This document shows positions 50,912 to 59,457 of a stretch of DNA of 64,000 bases, piece by piece. Source of the stretch: an uncultured Lachnospiraceae bacterium (lineage in GTDB: Bacteria > Bacillota > Clostridia > Lachnospirales > Lachnospiraceae); the NCBI GenBank assembly GCA_910588965.1, contig CAJUSO010000015.1:1-64000 (forward strand), given 5' to 3'. The position numbers were made by a program, and so were the translations under genes. Positions within the stretch are counted from its first letter, which is position 1; the number at the start of each line of letters is the position of its first letter. Under the pieces are notes generated by a model. That model ran no database searches. It was given only the letters and a program-made list of their open reading frames with translations, and was not told the DNA's origin.

Positions 50912-51745
50912 ATGGAAAATTTAAAAGCATTATCCTATGATTTGCGGAAAGATGCCGTAGACATGATTGTGGAAGGGAAGGGCGGCCATATCGGCGGCGA
51001 TATGAGCGTAATGGATATCCTGGTAGAGCTTTATTTTGAGCAGATGAATATCAGCCCGGAAAATAAGGAGGATGCGGACAGGGACCGTTTTGTCCTGAGC
51101 AAAGGCCATTCTGTGGAAGCCCTGTACGCCGTGCTGGCGGCAAAGGGGTTCTTCCCTATCAGCCAGGTAATCCAGGAATTTTCCAAGTTTGGCTCTAAGT
51201 TTATCGGGCATCCGAACAATAAGCTTCCAGGCATTGAGATGAATTCCGGTTCGTTGGGGCATGGGCTTCCTGTTAGCGTGGGGATGGCCCTGGCTGGGAA
51301 GATGGATAAGAAAGATTACCGTGTCTATACCGTGATGGGGGACGGCGAGTTAGCGGAAGGCTCCGTATGGGAAGGGGCGATGGCAGCCAGCCAGTATAAG
51401 CTTGACAACCTGTGCGCCGTTGTGGACAGGAACCGCCTCCAGATTTCCGGGAACACGGAAGACGTGATGGGGCAGGATATCCAGGAGGAACGTTGGGCCT
51501 CCTTCGGGTGGCATGTAATCTCTGTGCAGGATGGGAATGATTATGGGCAGCTTGGGGCGGCATTTGAAGAGGCAAAGGCCACAAAAGGAGCCCCCACGGC
51601 CATTATCGCCAATACCATAAAAGGATACGGGTCGCCCGTTATGGAGAATAAGGCCAACTGGCACCATAAGGTCCCAAGCCCGGAGGAATATGCACAGATT
51701 ATCGCAGATTTTGGGAAGAAAAAGGAGGAGGCGCTTCATGAATAA
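50912..51745 (+). CDS. Transketolase N-terminal subunit
   Basis: A 277-residue split transketolase half that binds thiamine diphosphate. It has KDAVDMIVEGKGGHIGGDMS, SKGHSVEALYAVLAAKG, GSLGHGLPVSVGMALA and the ThDP/Mg motif GDGELAEGSVWEGA...CAVVDRN. It lacks the pyrimidine-binding and C-terminal domains, which the next gene supplies. Split transketolases dedicated to an operon are known in apulose-4-phosphate (AptA/AptB) and similar pathways. It overlaps the next gene by 8 bases. Confidence 0.92.
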   Translation: MENLKALSYDLRKDAVDMIVEGKGGHIGGDMSVMDILVELYFEQMNISPENKEDADRDRFVLSKGHSVEALYAVLAAKGFFPISQVIQEFSKFGSKFIGHPNNKLPGIEMNSGSLGHGLPVSVGMALAGKMDKKDYRVYTVMGDGELAEGSVWEGAMAASQYKLDNLCAVVDRNRLQISGNTEDVMGQDIQEERWASFGWHVISVQDGNDYGQLGAAFEEAKATKGAPTAIIANTIKGYGSPVMENKANWHHKVPSPEEYAQIIADFGKKKEEALHE

Positions 51746-52670
51746 GATACCGAACCGTCAGGCAATCTGCCAAGTATTGATGGAAAAAGCAAAAGAAGAT
51801 AAAGATATCGTAGTATTGTGCAGTGATTCCAGGGGAAGCGCCTCCCTGGCCCCCTTCGCGGAAAGGTTCCCGGAGCAGTTTGTTGAGGTAGGGATTGCGG
51901 AGCAGAACCTGGTCAGCATCTCTGCAGGGCTGGCAAGATGCGGGAAGAAGCCTTTTGCGGCTTCCCCTGCCTGTTTCCTCTCTACCAGGAGTTATGAGCA
52001 GGCCAAGGTAGACTGTGCCTATTCCAATACAAACGTTACGTTGATTGGGATTAGCGGGGGGATTAGCTACGGGGCGCTGGGCATGAGCCACCATTCCGCA
52101 CAGGATATCGCGGCTATGTCTGCAATCCCGAATATGCGGGTCTATCTGCCAAGCGACCGTTTCCAGACGGCGAAGCTGATAGAAGCGTTGCTGCAGGATG
52201 AATCGCCTGCCTATATCCGGGTAGGGAGGAACCCCGTGGAAGACATTTATGCAGAAGGGAGCTGCCCCTTTGAACTGGACAAGGCGACAGTCCTCCGGGA
52301 AGGGACAGATGTGGCGGTAATTGCCTGCGGGGAAATGGTAAAACCCTCATTAGAAGCCGCAAGGCTGCTGGAAGCAGACGGGATCCGCGCGGCAGTCCTG
52401 GATATGTACTGCGTAAAACCCTTGGATGAAGAAGCTATCCTCCGCGTGGCCGGGCAGGTGGGATTTGTGGTGACAGCTGAAGAACATGCCCCCTTTGGCG
52501 GGCTGGGTTCCAGGGTGAGCCAGGTCGTTGCGGCTAAATGCCCCAAGAAGGTGGTAAACCTTGCCCTTCCGGACGCCCCAGTCATTACAGGGACTTCCCA
52601 AGAGGTGTTCCGCCATTATGGGTTGGATGCAGAAGGGATTGCAAGGGCCGTGAAGGGAAATATCCAATAG
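51738..52670 (+). CDS. Transketolase C-terminal subunit
   Basis: About 310 residues supplying the pyrimidine-binding domain and C-terminal domain. It has RFPEQFVEVGIAEQNLVSISAGLA (catalytic Glu), FLSTRSYEQAKVDCAYSN, HHSAQDIAAMSAIPNMRVYLPS and the C-terminal EEHAPFGGLGSRV. ATG 51738 after GGAGGAGG is chosen; an upstream in-frame start lies inside the partner gene. The two subunits form the active enzyme; housekeeping transketolase is usually a single chain, so this pair is likely pathway-specific. Confidence 0.92.
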   Translation: MNKIPNRQAICQVLMEKAKEDKDIVVLCSDSRGSASLAPFAERFPEQFVEVGIAEQNLVSISAGLARCGKKPFAASPACFLSTRSYEQAKVDCAYSNTNVTLIGISGGISYGALGMSHHSAQDIAAMSAIPNMRVYLPSDRFQTAKLIEALLQDESPAYIRVGRNPVEDIYAEGSCPFELDKATVLREGTDVAVIACGEMVKPSLEAARLLEADGIRAAVLDMYCVKPLDEEAILRVAGQVGFVVTAEEHAPFGGLGSRVSQVVAAKCPKKVVNLALPDAPVITGTSQEVFRHYGLDAEGIARAVKGNIQ

Positions 52671-52770
52671 CAGAAAGTATTTTGGGGGCATAGGGATAAG
52701 GCAGGGCATAAGCAGTTCAGTTGCTTGTTCACAATAATAATAGAAGATACATATCAGGGAAGGTGGAAAA

Positions 52771-54249
52771 ATGGAAGGTTATGTGCTTGGGATTGACCAG
52801 AGCACCCAAGGGACAAAGGGACTGCTGTTTGACGCAGCCGGGACACTGGCCTGCAGGGCAGATCTGCCCCACCGCCAGATTGTAGATGGGAAAGGTTGGG
52901 TAGAACACGACCCAGAAGAAATATACAGGAATACCCTAGAGGTGGTGAGGCGCCTTGTAAAAAAGGCAGGAATAGAGAAGGGGGAAATCCGGGTTTTGGG
53001 GATTAGCAACCAGAGGGAGACGGCGCTTGTCTGGGACCGCAAATCTGGGCGGCCTATTTACAACGCAGTGGTATGGCAGTGCGCCAGGGGCGCATCCATC
53101 TGCGAAGAGGTGGCAGGCCAGGGAGGCCGGGATGTGGTGCGGGCCCATACGGGGCTTCCGCTCTCCCCCTATTTTTCAGCCGCAAAGATAGCCTGGATCC
53201 TGCGGAATGTGGAAGGGGCACAGGAGAAGGCAGAAAAAGGCGGGCTGTGCTGCGGCACCATTGATAGCTGGCTGGTGTATAGGCTGACAGGAGGGAAGGT
53301 ATTCAAGACGGATTATTCCAATGCGTCCCGGACGCAGATGTTCCATATCCGCAGGTTGGAATGGGATGAGGAGGTATGCGCCCTCTTTCAGATCCCAAGG
53401 GCTTGCCTGGCAGAGGTGGCAGATTCCGACGGGGATTATGGGCAGACAGATTTTGAAGGTTTTTTGGATAGGGAAATCCCTATCCGGGGGGTACTGGGGG
53501 ATTCCCACGGCGCTTTATTCGGCCAAGGCTGTTTGGAGAAGGGGATGGCCAAGGCCACCTATGGGACAGGGTCTTCGGTTATGATGAACATCGGCAGGGA
53601 GCCTGTGTTCAGCAGCCGTGTAGCAACTTCCCTGGCATGGGGGATAGGCGGGGAAGTCAGCTATGTGCTGGAAGGGAATATCAATTATACGGGAGCCGTC
53701 ATCACCTGGCTGAAAGATGGCATGGGGCTTATAAAATCCCCGGCAGAAACCCAGGCGCTTGCAGAAGAAGCAAACCCTCTGGACTCCACGTACCTGGTGC
53801 CGGCTTTCACAGGGCTGGGCGCCCCTTATTGGGACAATGGCGCCAAGGCAGCTATCTATGGCATGACTAGGCTGACCAGGAAAGCAGAGCTTGTAAAAGC
53901 TGCTTTGGAGAGCATCGCATACCAGATTACGGACGTCATTATGGCCATGGAAGAAGAAGCCAGGATTTCCATCGGGGAGCTCAGGGTGGACGGAGGCCCG
54001 ACCAAGAACGGATACCTGATGCAGTTCCAAAGCGATGTGGCACAGATGCCTGTACAGGTCCCAAGGGCGGAGGAATTATCCGGCATTGGCGCGGCATATG
54101 CTGCAGGGCTTGCTATAGGGATGTACCAGAAAGAACAGCTGTTTACAGCAAATGGGCGCAAGAGTTTTGTGCCATATATGACAAAGGCATGCAGGGATCA
54201 AAAGTATGCAGGATGGAAAGAAGCGGTTTCCAATGTATTATCGCTTTAG
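52771..54249 (+). CDS. FGGY-family carbohydrate kinase
   Basis: A 492-residue sugar kinase. The first domain has VLGIDQSTQGTKGLLFD (phosphate 1) and SNQRETALVWDRKSGRPIYNAVVWQ. The second has KATYGTGSSVMMN (phosphate 2), GLGAPYWDNGAKAAIYGMTR, the adenosine motif DGGPTKNGYLMQFQSDV and the last-helix GIGAAYAAGLAIGMY. The overall pattern leans to glycerol-kinase/xylulokinase-like members. Placed between transketolase and transporter genes, it should phosphorylate the ketose made by the isomerase (for example apulose to apulose 4-phosphate). Substrate specificity is inference. Confidence 0.9.
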   Translation: MEGYVLGIDQSTQGTKGLLFDAAGTLACRADLPHRQIVDGKGWVEHDPEEIYRNTLEVVRRLVKKAGIEKGEIRVLGISNQRETALVWDRKSGRPIYNAVVWQCARGASICEEVAGQGGRDVVRAHTGLPLSPYFSAAKIAWILRNVEGAQEKAEKGGLCCGTIDSWLVYRLTGGKVFKTDYSNASRTQMFHIRRLEWDEEVCALFQIPRACLAEVADSDGDYGQTDFEGFLDREIPIRGVLGDSHGALFGQGCLEKGMAKATYGTGSSVMMNIGREPVFSSRVATSLAWGIGGEVSYVLEGNINYTGAVITWLKDGMGLIKSPAETQALAEEANPLDSTYLVPAFTGLGAPYWDNGAKAAIYGMTRLTRKAELVKAALESIAYQITDVIMAMEEEARISIGELRVDGGPTKNGYLMQFQSDVAQMPVQVPRAEELSGIGAAYAAGLAIGMYQKEQLFTANGRKSFVPYMTKACRDQKYAGWKEAVSNVLSL

Positions 54250-54302
54250 GGATGGGCAAACCAGTAATATGAGGCTTAAGGGCAATGTCCCATAAACCTA
54301 AA

Positions 54303-54324
54303 CCAATCCGCGAAGCTGGATTGG
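54303..54324 (+). promoter_or_regulatory. Hairpin CCAATCC / GGATTGG before the SBP gene
   Basis: A 7-base perfect stem with an 8-base loop, about 40 bases upstream of the SBP ATG. It could protect a processed 5' end and so raise SBP expression relative to the enzymes upstream. Confidence 0.4.
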
Positions 54325-54362
54325 GCAAATAAAAACCCAAGATTTTAAAAGGAGGAAGAAAG

Positions 54363-55502
54363 ATGAAGAAAAAAGTGTTAGGGATTTTACTAAGTGCAGC
54401 TATGGTTCTGACGCTGTTGGCAGGATGCGGGAATAGCGGGGATAGCGGGAATAATGCAGGGCAGGGCAGCGCCCCGCAAGAAGAGGCGTCCCAGCCAGAT
54501 ACGCCGGCGGAGCCGGCTGAAACAGAACCAGCTGAAACAGAACCGGCTGATACCGAGGAGCCAGCGGGCACGGCAGAGCCGTCGGATACCGAAGAGCCAG
54601 CGGGCACGGCAGACGCAGAGGCGCTTCCAGGAGGCGGGTCTAACATCATTTATGTCATTACCCCATCCCATTCCAATCCTTTCTTTAAGACAGAGGCTGA
54701 CACAGCTTCCGCAAAAGCAGAGGAATTGGGGTATGAGGTAAAGGCGGTTTCCCACGATGACGACGCTACCAAGCAGTCCGAGCTGTTCGACAATGCCATT
54801 GCAGATAAAGCAGCCGCTATCGTCTGTGACAATGCAGGCGCAGACGCCACGGTAGAGGCTGTGCAGAAAGCAAGGGACGCCGGCATCCCCACGTTCTTGA
54901 TTGACCGTGAAATCAACATGGACGGCGTAGCGATTTCCCAGATTGTGGCAAATAACTACCAGGGTGCAAAAGCCATTGCCGAAGAATGGGTAGAGGCCAT
55001 GGGCGAAGAAGGCAAATATGCAGAGTTATTAGGGAAGGAGTCTGACACAAACGCAGGCGTACGTTCTTCCGCATTCCATGAAGTTATCGACCAGTATGAT
55101 ACCTTTGAGATGGTAGCGCAGCAGACCGCCAACTGGGAGCAGACCGAAGGTTACGAAAAGACAGAGACCATCCTTCAGTCCAACCCGGAGATCACGGGGA
55201 TTATCTGTGGGAATGATACGATGGCTGTGGGCGCCGCAGAAGCATGTAAGGCGGCTGGCAGGACAGATATCAAGATTATCGGCGTGGATGGCTCTGACGA
55301 AGCAGCAGCTTTGATTAAGGCCGGCGAGATGACAGGGACGGCATTGCAGCAGTGCGCATTAATTGCTGAAATGGCAGTAGAACAGGCAGACAAATATTTG
55401 AAGGAAGGCTCTACAGGGCTGGATGAAAAGCAGCTGGTAGACTGCGTTGCCATTACATCAGAAAATGTGGATAAGCTGAAGACGTTTGTTTATTCTGAAT
55501 AA
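54363..55502 (+). CDS. Sugar ABC transporter substrate-binding lipoprotein (RbsB-like)
   Basis: A 379-residue type I periplasmic-binding protein. The signal peptide has lipobox LLAGC (Cys22). A disordered linker with repeats of PAETE and PADTEEPAGTA follows (about 38-80). The sugar-binding domain has IIYVITPSHSNPFFKTEADTA, DDDATKQSELFDNAIADKAAAIVCDNAG, FLIDREINMDG and ICGNDTMAVGAAEACKAAG. It belongs to the ribose/galactose/autoinducer-2 type; the ligand is presumably a pentose. AAGGAGG lies before the ATG. The linker is long for the family. Confidence 0.93.
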   Translation: MKKKVLGILLSAAMVLTLLAGCGNSGDSGNNAGQGSAPQEEASQPDTPAEPAETEPAETEPADTEEPAGTAEPSDTEEPAGTADAEALPGGGSNIIYVITPSHSNPFFKTEADTASAKAEELGYEVKAVSHDDDATKQSELFDNAIADKAAAIVCDNAGADATVEAVQKARDAGIPTFLIDREINMDGVAISQIVANNYQGAKAIAEEWVEAMGEEGKYAELLGKESDTNAGVRSSAFHEVIDQYDTFEMVAQQTANWEQTEGYEKTETILQSNPEITGIICGNDTMAVGAAEACKAAGRTDIKIIGVDGSDEAAALIKAGEMTGTALQQCALIAEMAVEQADKYLKEGSTGLDEKQLVDCVAITSENVDKLKTFVYSE

Positions 55503-55557
55503 TTATTTCTATGCGGATACCTTTATGCCATCCGGTAAGCACAAGGAAACCGTCTCA

Positions 55558-55679
55558 GCTAAATGTATGCCAGGATTGCCTGCCAAGGGCGTACCCTGCC
55601 CGGTGCAGCTGGCATTGGCAGGCAACCGCCATGGCAGGGGGCTCGGGGCTCCCATTGTTTTTGGGCGCCCGCATTTAGC
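55558..55679 (+). ncRNA. Long-range stem-loop between SBP and DUF2291 genes
   Basis: GCTAAATG (55558-55565) pairs with CATTTAGC (55672-55679), and inside it GATTGCCTGCC (55574-55584) pairs with GGCAGGCAACC (55617-55627, one G-T pair). The 235-base GC-rich spacer contains no credible gene. It is likely an mRNA structure that protects the SBP message 3' end or attenuates read-through, setting SBP well above the membrane components. Confidence 0.5.
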
Positions 55680-55737
55680 GGCTTCCTGTGCCAGGTTCTG
55701 GGGGCGGGGAAGCGCAGTATCCAGATAGGAGGGAAAA

Positions 55738-56373
55738 ATGAATAAAAAGTTAGTTGCCCTGGCCATGGCAGCGGTTATGTCTGCCTCTATGGCCGGATGC
55801 GTGAAGGCGGTAAAGATTGGGGAAGAAGGCGCGCTGACCGGCAAGGTGGAATTTAACGCTGGGGACAGCGTATCGGAACTTTGGGAAAGCGCAGAGGCAG
55901 ATATTGAAGGCAAAGCCATAGATTTCCCAACCTTCCTTGCGGAAGCAAACGGGGACCTCAAATCACTGGTGGATAAATATGGGAAATATTCCATGGGCAC
56001 GTCAGGAAGCATCAGCTATGCCGTGAAAGGGACGGGGACAGTAGAGGAAGTGAACCAGGAGAAAAAGGCTGGGTACATGACAGTAAAGCTAGAGGGCTGG
56101 GACGGGCCGGAGGCGGTTATGATCCAGATTGGGAGTATTTATAAAGGCTCTTCCACCCGCGACACCTTAGATGTGGTAAGCTTTGGGGATTATACGAACC
56201 AGCAGGAATGGGCGGCGATTTCCCAGGAACTGCACAGCATGATAGACACGAACGTGATACAGCCGGCAGACCCAGCAGGCCTTGTTGGGAAAACCATTGA
56301 TTTCGTGGGGACGTTCACGGCAGAAAGCGATACGGAGATTTTGGTGACGGCTGTAAAGCTGGAAGTAAAATAA
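55738..56373 (+). CDS. DUF2291 lipoprotein
   Basis: A 211-residue secreted protein. The signal peptide has lipobox SMAGC (Cys21). The rest is an OB-like beta domain pair (AVKGTGTVEEVNQEKKAGYMTVKLEGWDG and the C-terminal TIDFVGTFTAESDTEILVTAVKLEV). DUF2291 proteins are encoded with ribose-type ABC importers in many bacteria and probably assist the importer or binding protein at the membrane; the function is not established. GGAGGG precedes the ATG. Confidence 0.88.
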   Translation: MNKKLVALAMAAVMSASMAGCVKAVKIGEEGALTGKVEFNAGDSVSELWESAEADIEGKAIDFPTFLAEANGDLKSLVDKYGKYSMGTSGSISYAVKGTGTVEEVNQEKKAGYMTVKLEGWDGPEAVMIQIGSIYKGSSTRDTLDVVSFGDYTNQQEWAAISQELHSMIDTNVIQPADPAGLVGKTIDFVGTFTAESDTEILVTAVKLEVK

Positions 56374-56391
56374 GGCGGGAGGTATTGGGAT

Positions 56392-57927
56392 ATGGCAAAA
56401 ATGTGCAGAGAGGGCGTGTGTTTCCATGCAGAAAAAGTCAGCAAGATATATCCTGGCACGAAAGCCCTGGACAATGTTGACTTTGATTTGCTGACAGGTA
56501 AAGTAAATGTGCTGATTGGTGAAAACGGCGCGGGGAAATCGACGCTGATGAAAATGATTGCAGGGATAGAGGCGCCCAGCGAAGGGAAATTGTATATGGG
56601 GGAAGAAGAGGTACATTTCCGGAATACCACCGACGCCAGGAAGCATGGGATTGGCATTATCCATCAGGAATTGAACCTGTTCCCGAACCTGCCGGTTTAC
56701 CAGAATGTCTTTATGGCCAGGGAGAAGAAAAAAGGGATTGGCATGGACAATCAGTATCACAGGGAAAAGACCATGGAGGTGCTCAAGAAGCTGGAGCATG
56801 AAATCCCGGTAGACACGCTGGTGGGGGATTTGCGTGTGGGGCAGCAGCAGATGATTGAGATTGCCAAGAACCTGGTGGAGGACGGCCTGAAGATACTGAT
56901 TATGGATGAGCCGACCTCGTCCCTGTCAGAGCAAGAAGTGCAGGTCCTGTTTAAGATTATGCGGGAACTGATTGCCCAGGGGATTTCCATTGTCTACATT
57001 TCCCATAGGCTGGAGGAAATCATGCAGATTGGCGACCATGTGACAATCTTAAGGGATGGGAAATATGTGGCGGACGCGGATGTGAAGGATATCGACGTCC
57101 CCTGGATTGTGAAGCAGATGACAGGGGAAGGGAAATCCTACCCCAAGAAGGAACGGAAGATTGACTGGGGAAAGCAAGAGAAGGTCCTGGAGGTTAAGAA
57201 CCTGGCTTTGCCAAAAAGCGGAGGGGGGTATCTGCTGGATAATGTCAGCTTTGATTTGAAAAAAGGGGAAATCCTGGGCATTTACGGCCTTATGGGGTCT
57301 GGGCGGACGGAGGTGTTCGAGTGTATTATGGGGCTTCGGCCAGAGCATACAGGGGACATCCTGCTAGAAGGTGAAAGGATGGATATCCGTTCCATCTCGG
57401 GGCAGATTGGGAGAGGGTTTGCCTTGGTGCCGGAAGACCGCCAGAGGGAAGGGCTGGTGCAGACCATGGATATTGGGCGCAACTGTTCCCTGTCTGCCTT
57501 GGTGAAATATACGAAAGCAGGGTTCATTGATTTCAAGAAAGAAAATGAAATGGTAGACCGGGAAATCCAGGATATCCATATTAAGGTTGCGGATAAGAGG
57601 CTGCCTATCCTGTCCCTTTCCGGCGGGAACCAGCAGAAGATTGTCATTGGGAAAGGCATCCTGACCGACCCTAAGATCCTGTTGATGGATGAGCCCAGCA
57701 GAGGTATTGATATCGGCGCAAAGACGGAAGTATTTGACATCATCAACCAGTATGCGGAGCAGGGGCTTTCGATTATCGTAGTTTCTTCCGAACTGAAAGA
57801 GATTATTGCGATTGCAGACCGGGTCCTGGTGCTGTCCAACGGCATTAAGACCGGGGAGCTGATGGGGGATGAAATCCAGGAAGAGTCTTTGGTGCTTGCG
57901 TCGTATAAAGGCCATCACGGCCATTAA
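56392..57927 (+). CDS. rbsA: Sugar ABC transporter ATP-binding protein (RbsA-like)
   Basis: A 511-residue ATPase with two ABC domains in one chain, the family standard. Domain 1 has GENGAGKSTLMKMIAGI, LRVGQQQMIEIAKNL and ILIMDEPTSSLSEQE. Domain 2 has the degenerate P-loop GLMGSGRTEVFE, LSGGNQQKIVIGKGI and ILLMDEPSRGIDIGAK. It powers the RbsC permease. It starts 18 bases after DUF2291. Confidence 0.94.
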   Translation: MAKMCREGVCFHAEKVSKIYPGTKALDNVDFDLLTGKVNVLIGENGAGKSTLMKMIAGIEAPSEGKLYMGEEEVHFRNTTDARKHGIGIIHQELNLFPNLPVYQNVFMAREKKKGIGMDNQYHREKTMEVLKKLEHEIPVDTLVGDLRVGQQQMIEIAKNLVEDGLKILIMDEPTSSLSEQEVQVLFKIMRELIAQGISIVYISHRLEEIMQIGDHVTILRDGKYVADADVKDIDVPWIVKQMTGEGKSYPKKERKIDWGKQEKVLEVKNLALPKSGGGYLLDNVSFDLKKGEILGIYGLMGSGRTEVFECIMGLRPEHTGDILLEGERMDIRSISGQIGRGFALVPEDRQREGLVQTMDIGRNCSLSALVKYTKAGFIDFKKENEMVDREIQDIHIKVADKRLPILSLSGGNQQKIVIGKGILTDPKILLMDEPSRGIDIGAKTEVFDIINQYAEQGLSIIVVSSELKEIIAIADRVLVLSNGIKTGELMGDEIQEESLVLASYKGHHGH

Positions 57928-57945
57928 GGGTAAAGGAGATTGGTT

Positions 57946-58992
57946 ATGGGTGATAAAAGGAAAAGTTCGGATAATACGTTGGCAATGACGCTGCTGAAAG
58001 GAAGGACCTTCATTGTATTAATCGTACTGCTGGTATTCTTCAGCTTTGCGGCAGATAACTTCCTGAGCGTGAATACCATGCTGCTAATCGGCAAGCATGT
58101 GGCTCTTTATGGCATCCTGGCTATCGGCATGACGTATGTCATAATAACGGGCGGGATTGACCTTTCCGTGGGAGCCATTGTAGGGCTGGCAGGCATGGTG
58201 GCAGGCGGGCTTTTGCAGAATGGCCTCACCCTGCAGATATTTGGGGTTACCATTTATTTCAGCGTTCCGGTTGTGGTATTGGTTGCAGTGCTGATGGGCG
58301 CATTGATTGGCGTGGTCAACGGGCTGGTCATTACGAAGTTCCATGTGGCCCCGTTTATCGCCACGTTAGGTATGATGTATGTAGCCCGCGGGTTTGCCAA
58401 TATCCATTCGAAAGGCGCGACATATTCAGACCTGAAAGGATACGAGGGGCTGGGGAACCAAGGGTGGGGCTTCTTCGGCTCCAGCGTGGCGGGCATACCC
58501 GTCGGCTTGCTCATCCTGGTTGTGCTGGCTGCCATTTTTGCCGTATTGCTGAAAAGGACTTCTTTCGGATGGCATGTATTTTCCATCGGAGGCAATGAAA
58601 AGGCGGCAAAGCTGTCCGGCGTGAAAGTGGACAAGGTGAAGATCCTGGTCTACATGATTTCAGGTATCTGTGCAGCCGTTGTGGGTATTATCGCATCTTC
58701 CCAGCTTGCGGCTTCCCATCCGGCAACGGGGGAATCCTGGGAAATGAACGCGATTGCAGCTGCAGTCTTAGGAGGGACCTCCATGGCCGGCGGCATCGGC
58801 ACGATTGGCGGGACTATCGTAGGCGCATTCGTCATCGGCGTCATTAATGACGGCATGGTGATGTGCGGCGTATCTGAATTCTGGCAGATGGTAATCAAAG
58901 GCCTGGTCATTGTAGTGGCTGTCGTGATAGACCAGTTCCAGAGGAACCTGCAGGCAAAGATGGCGCTGAAGGCCAGGAATGAGGGCAAATAA
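57946..58992 (+). CDS. rbsC: Sugar ABC transporter permease (RbsC-like)
   Basis: About 348 residues with eight to ten TM helices. It has GILAIGMTYVIITGGIDLSVGAIVGLAGM, VNGLVITKFHVAPFIATLGMMYVARG and AIAAAVLGGTSMAGGIGTIGGTIVGA, all typical of ribose/xylose/galactoside permeases. ATG 57946 is 7 bases after AAAGGAG; the TTG at 57940 is less likely. Forms the pore as a homodimer. Confidence 0.94.
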   Translation: MGDKRKSSDNTLAMTLLKGRTFIVLIVLLVFFSFAADNFLSVNTMLLIGKHVALYGILAIGMTYVIITGGIDLSVGAIVGLAGMVAGGLLQNGLTLQIFGVTIYFSVPVVVLVAVLMGALIGVVNGLVITKFHVAPFIATLGMMYVARGFANIHSKGATYSDLKGYEGLGNQGWGFFGSSVAGIPVGLLILVVLAAIFAVLLKRTSFGWHVFSIGGNEKAAKLSGVKVDKVKILVYMISGICAAVVGIIASSQLAASHPATGESWEMNAIAAAVLGGTSMAGGIGTIGGTIVGAFVIGVINDGMVMCGVSEFWQMVIKGLVIVVAVVIDQFQRNLQAKMALKARNEGK

Positions 58993-59004
58993 AAGGAGGC
59001 ACAT

Positions 59005-59406
59005 ATGAAAAAAAGAGGCGTTCTGCATGCGCAGCTGGCAGGGTATCTTGCGGCGTTGGGGCATAAGGATGAATTTATGATTGGGGATGCAGGGATGCCA
59101 ATCCCCAAGGGCGTGCCCATTGTGGATTTGGCCCTATGCGGGGGCGTGCCCACGTTTATCCAGACGATGGATGCAGTGCTGGAGGAGACGGAAGTAGAAT
59201 TTTACACATTGGCAGAGGAGATTACAGGGAAAAACCCGCCCTTGCTGGAATATATCCAGAAGAAGCTGGAAGGCCTGGACGGGGAGATGGTCCCGCATGT
59301 GGAGTTAAAGAAGAAATCCGCAAATGTGAAGTTTGCTATCCGTACAGGGGAATTTACGCCGTATCCCAACATTATCCTGCGGGCAGGGGTAGCGTTCCCG
59401 GCTTAA
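59005..59406 (+). CDS. rbsD: D-ribose pyranase (RbsD family)
   Basis: A 133-residue mutarotase-type protein that interconverts pyranose and furanose ring forms so that the kinase gets the right form. It matches E. coli RbsD in length and in key positions: catalytic His20 in LGHKDEFMIGDAGMPIP, and the C-terminal AIRTGEFTPYPNIIL. AAAGGAGG precedes the ATG 12 bases after rbsC. Its presence favours ribose or a sugar with a similar ring equilibrium. Confidence 0.92.
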   Translation: MKKRGVLHAQLAGYLAALGHKDEFMIGDAGMPIPKGVPIVDLALCGGVPTFIQTMDAVLEETEVEFYTLAEEITGKNPPLLEYIQKKLEGLDGEMVPHVELKKKSANVKFAIRTGEFTPYPNIILRAGVAFPA

Positions 59407-59457
59407 GCCTATGCCTGCCTGGTAGGGGAAGGGGTATGGGGATAGAAAGGAGCGGGT

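Noticed and set aside
54250..54362. A second promoter before the SBP gene
   Set aside because: No -10/-35 pair of acceptable quality; the hairpin suggests processing of the operon transcript instead.
55486..55728. 80-codon frame between the SBP and DUF2291 genes
   Set aside because: It overlaps the SBP end, lacks an SD and runs through the inverted repeats; the spacer is better explained as structured RNA.
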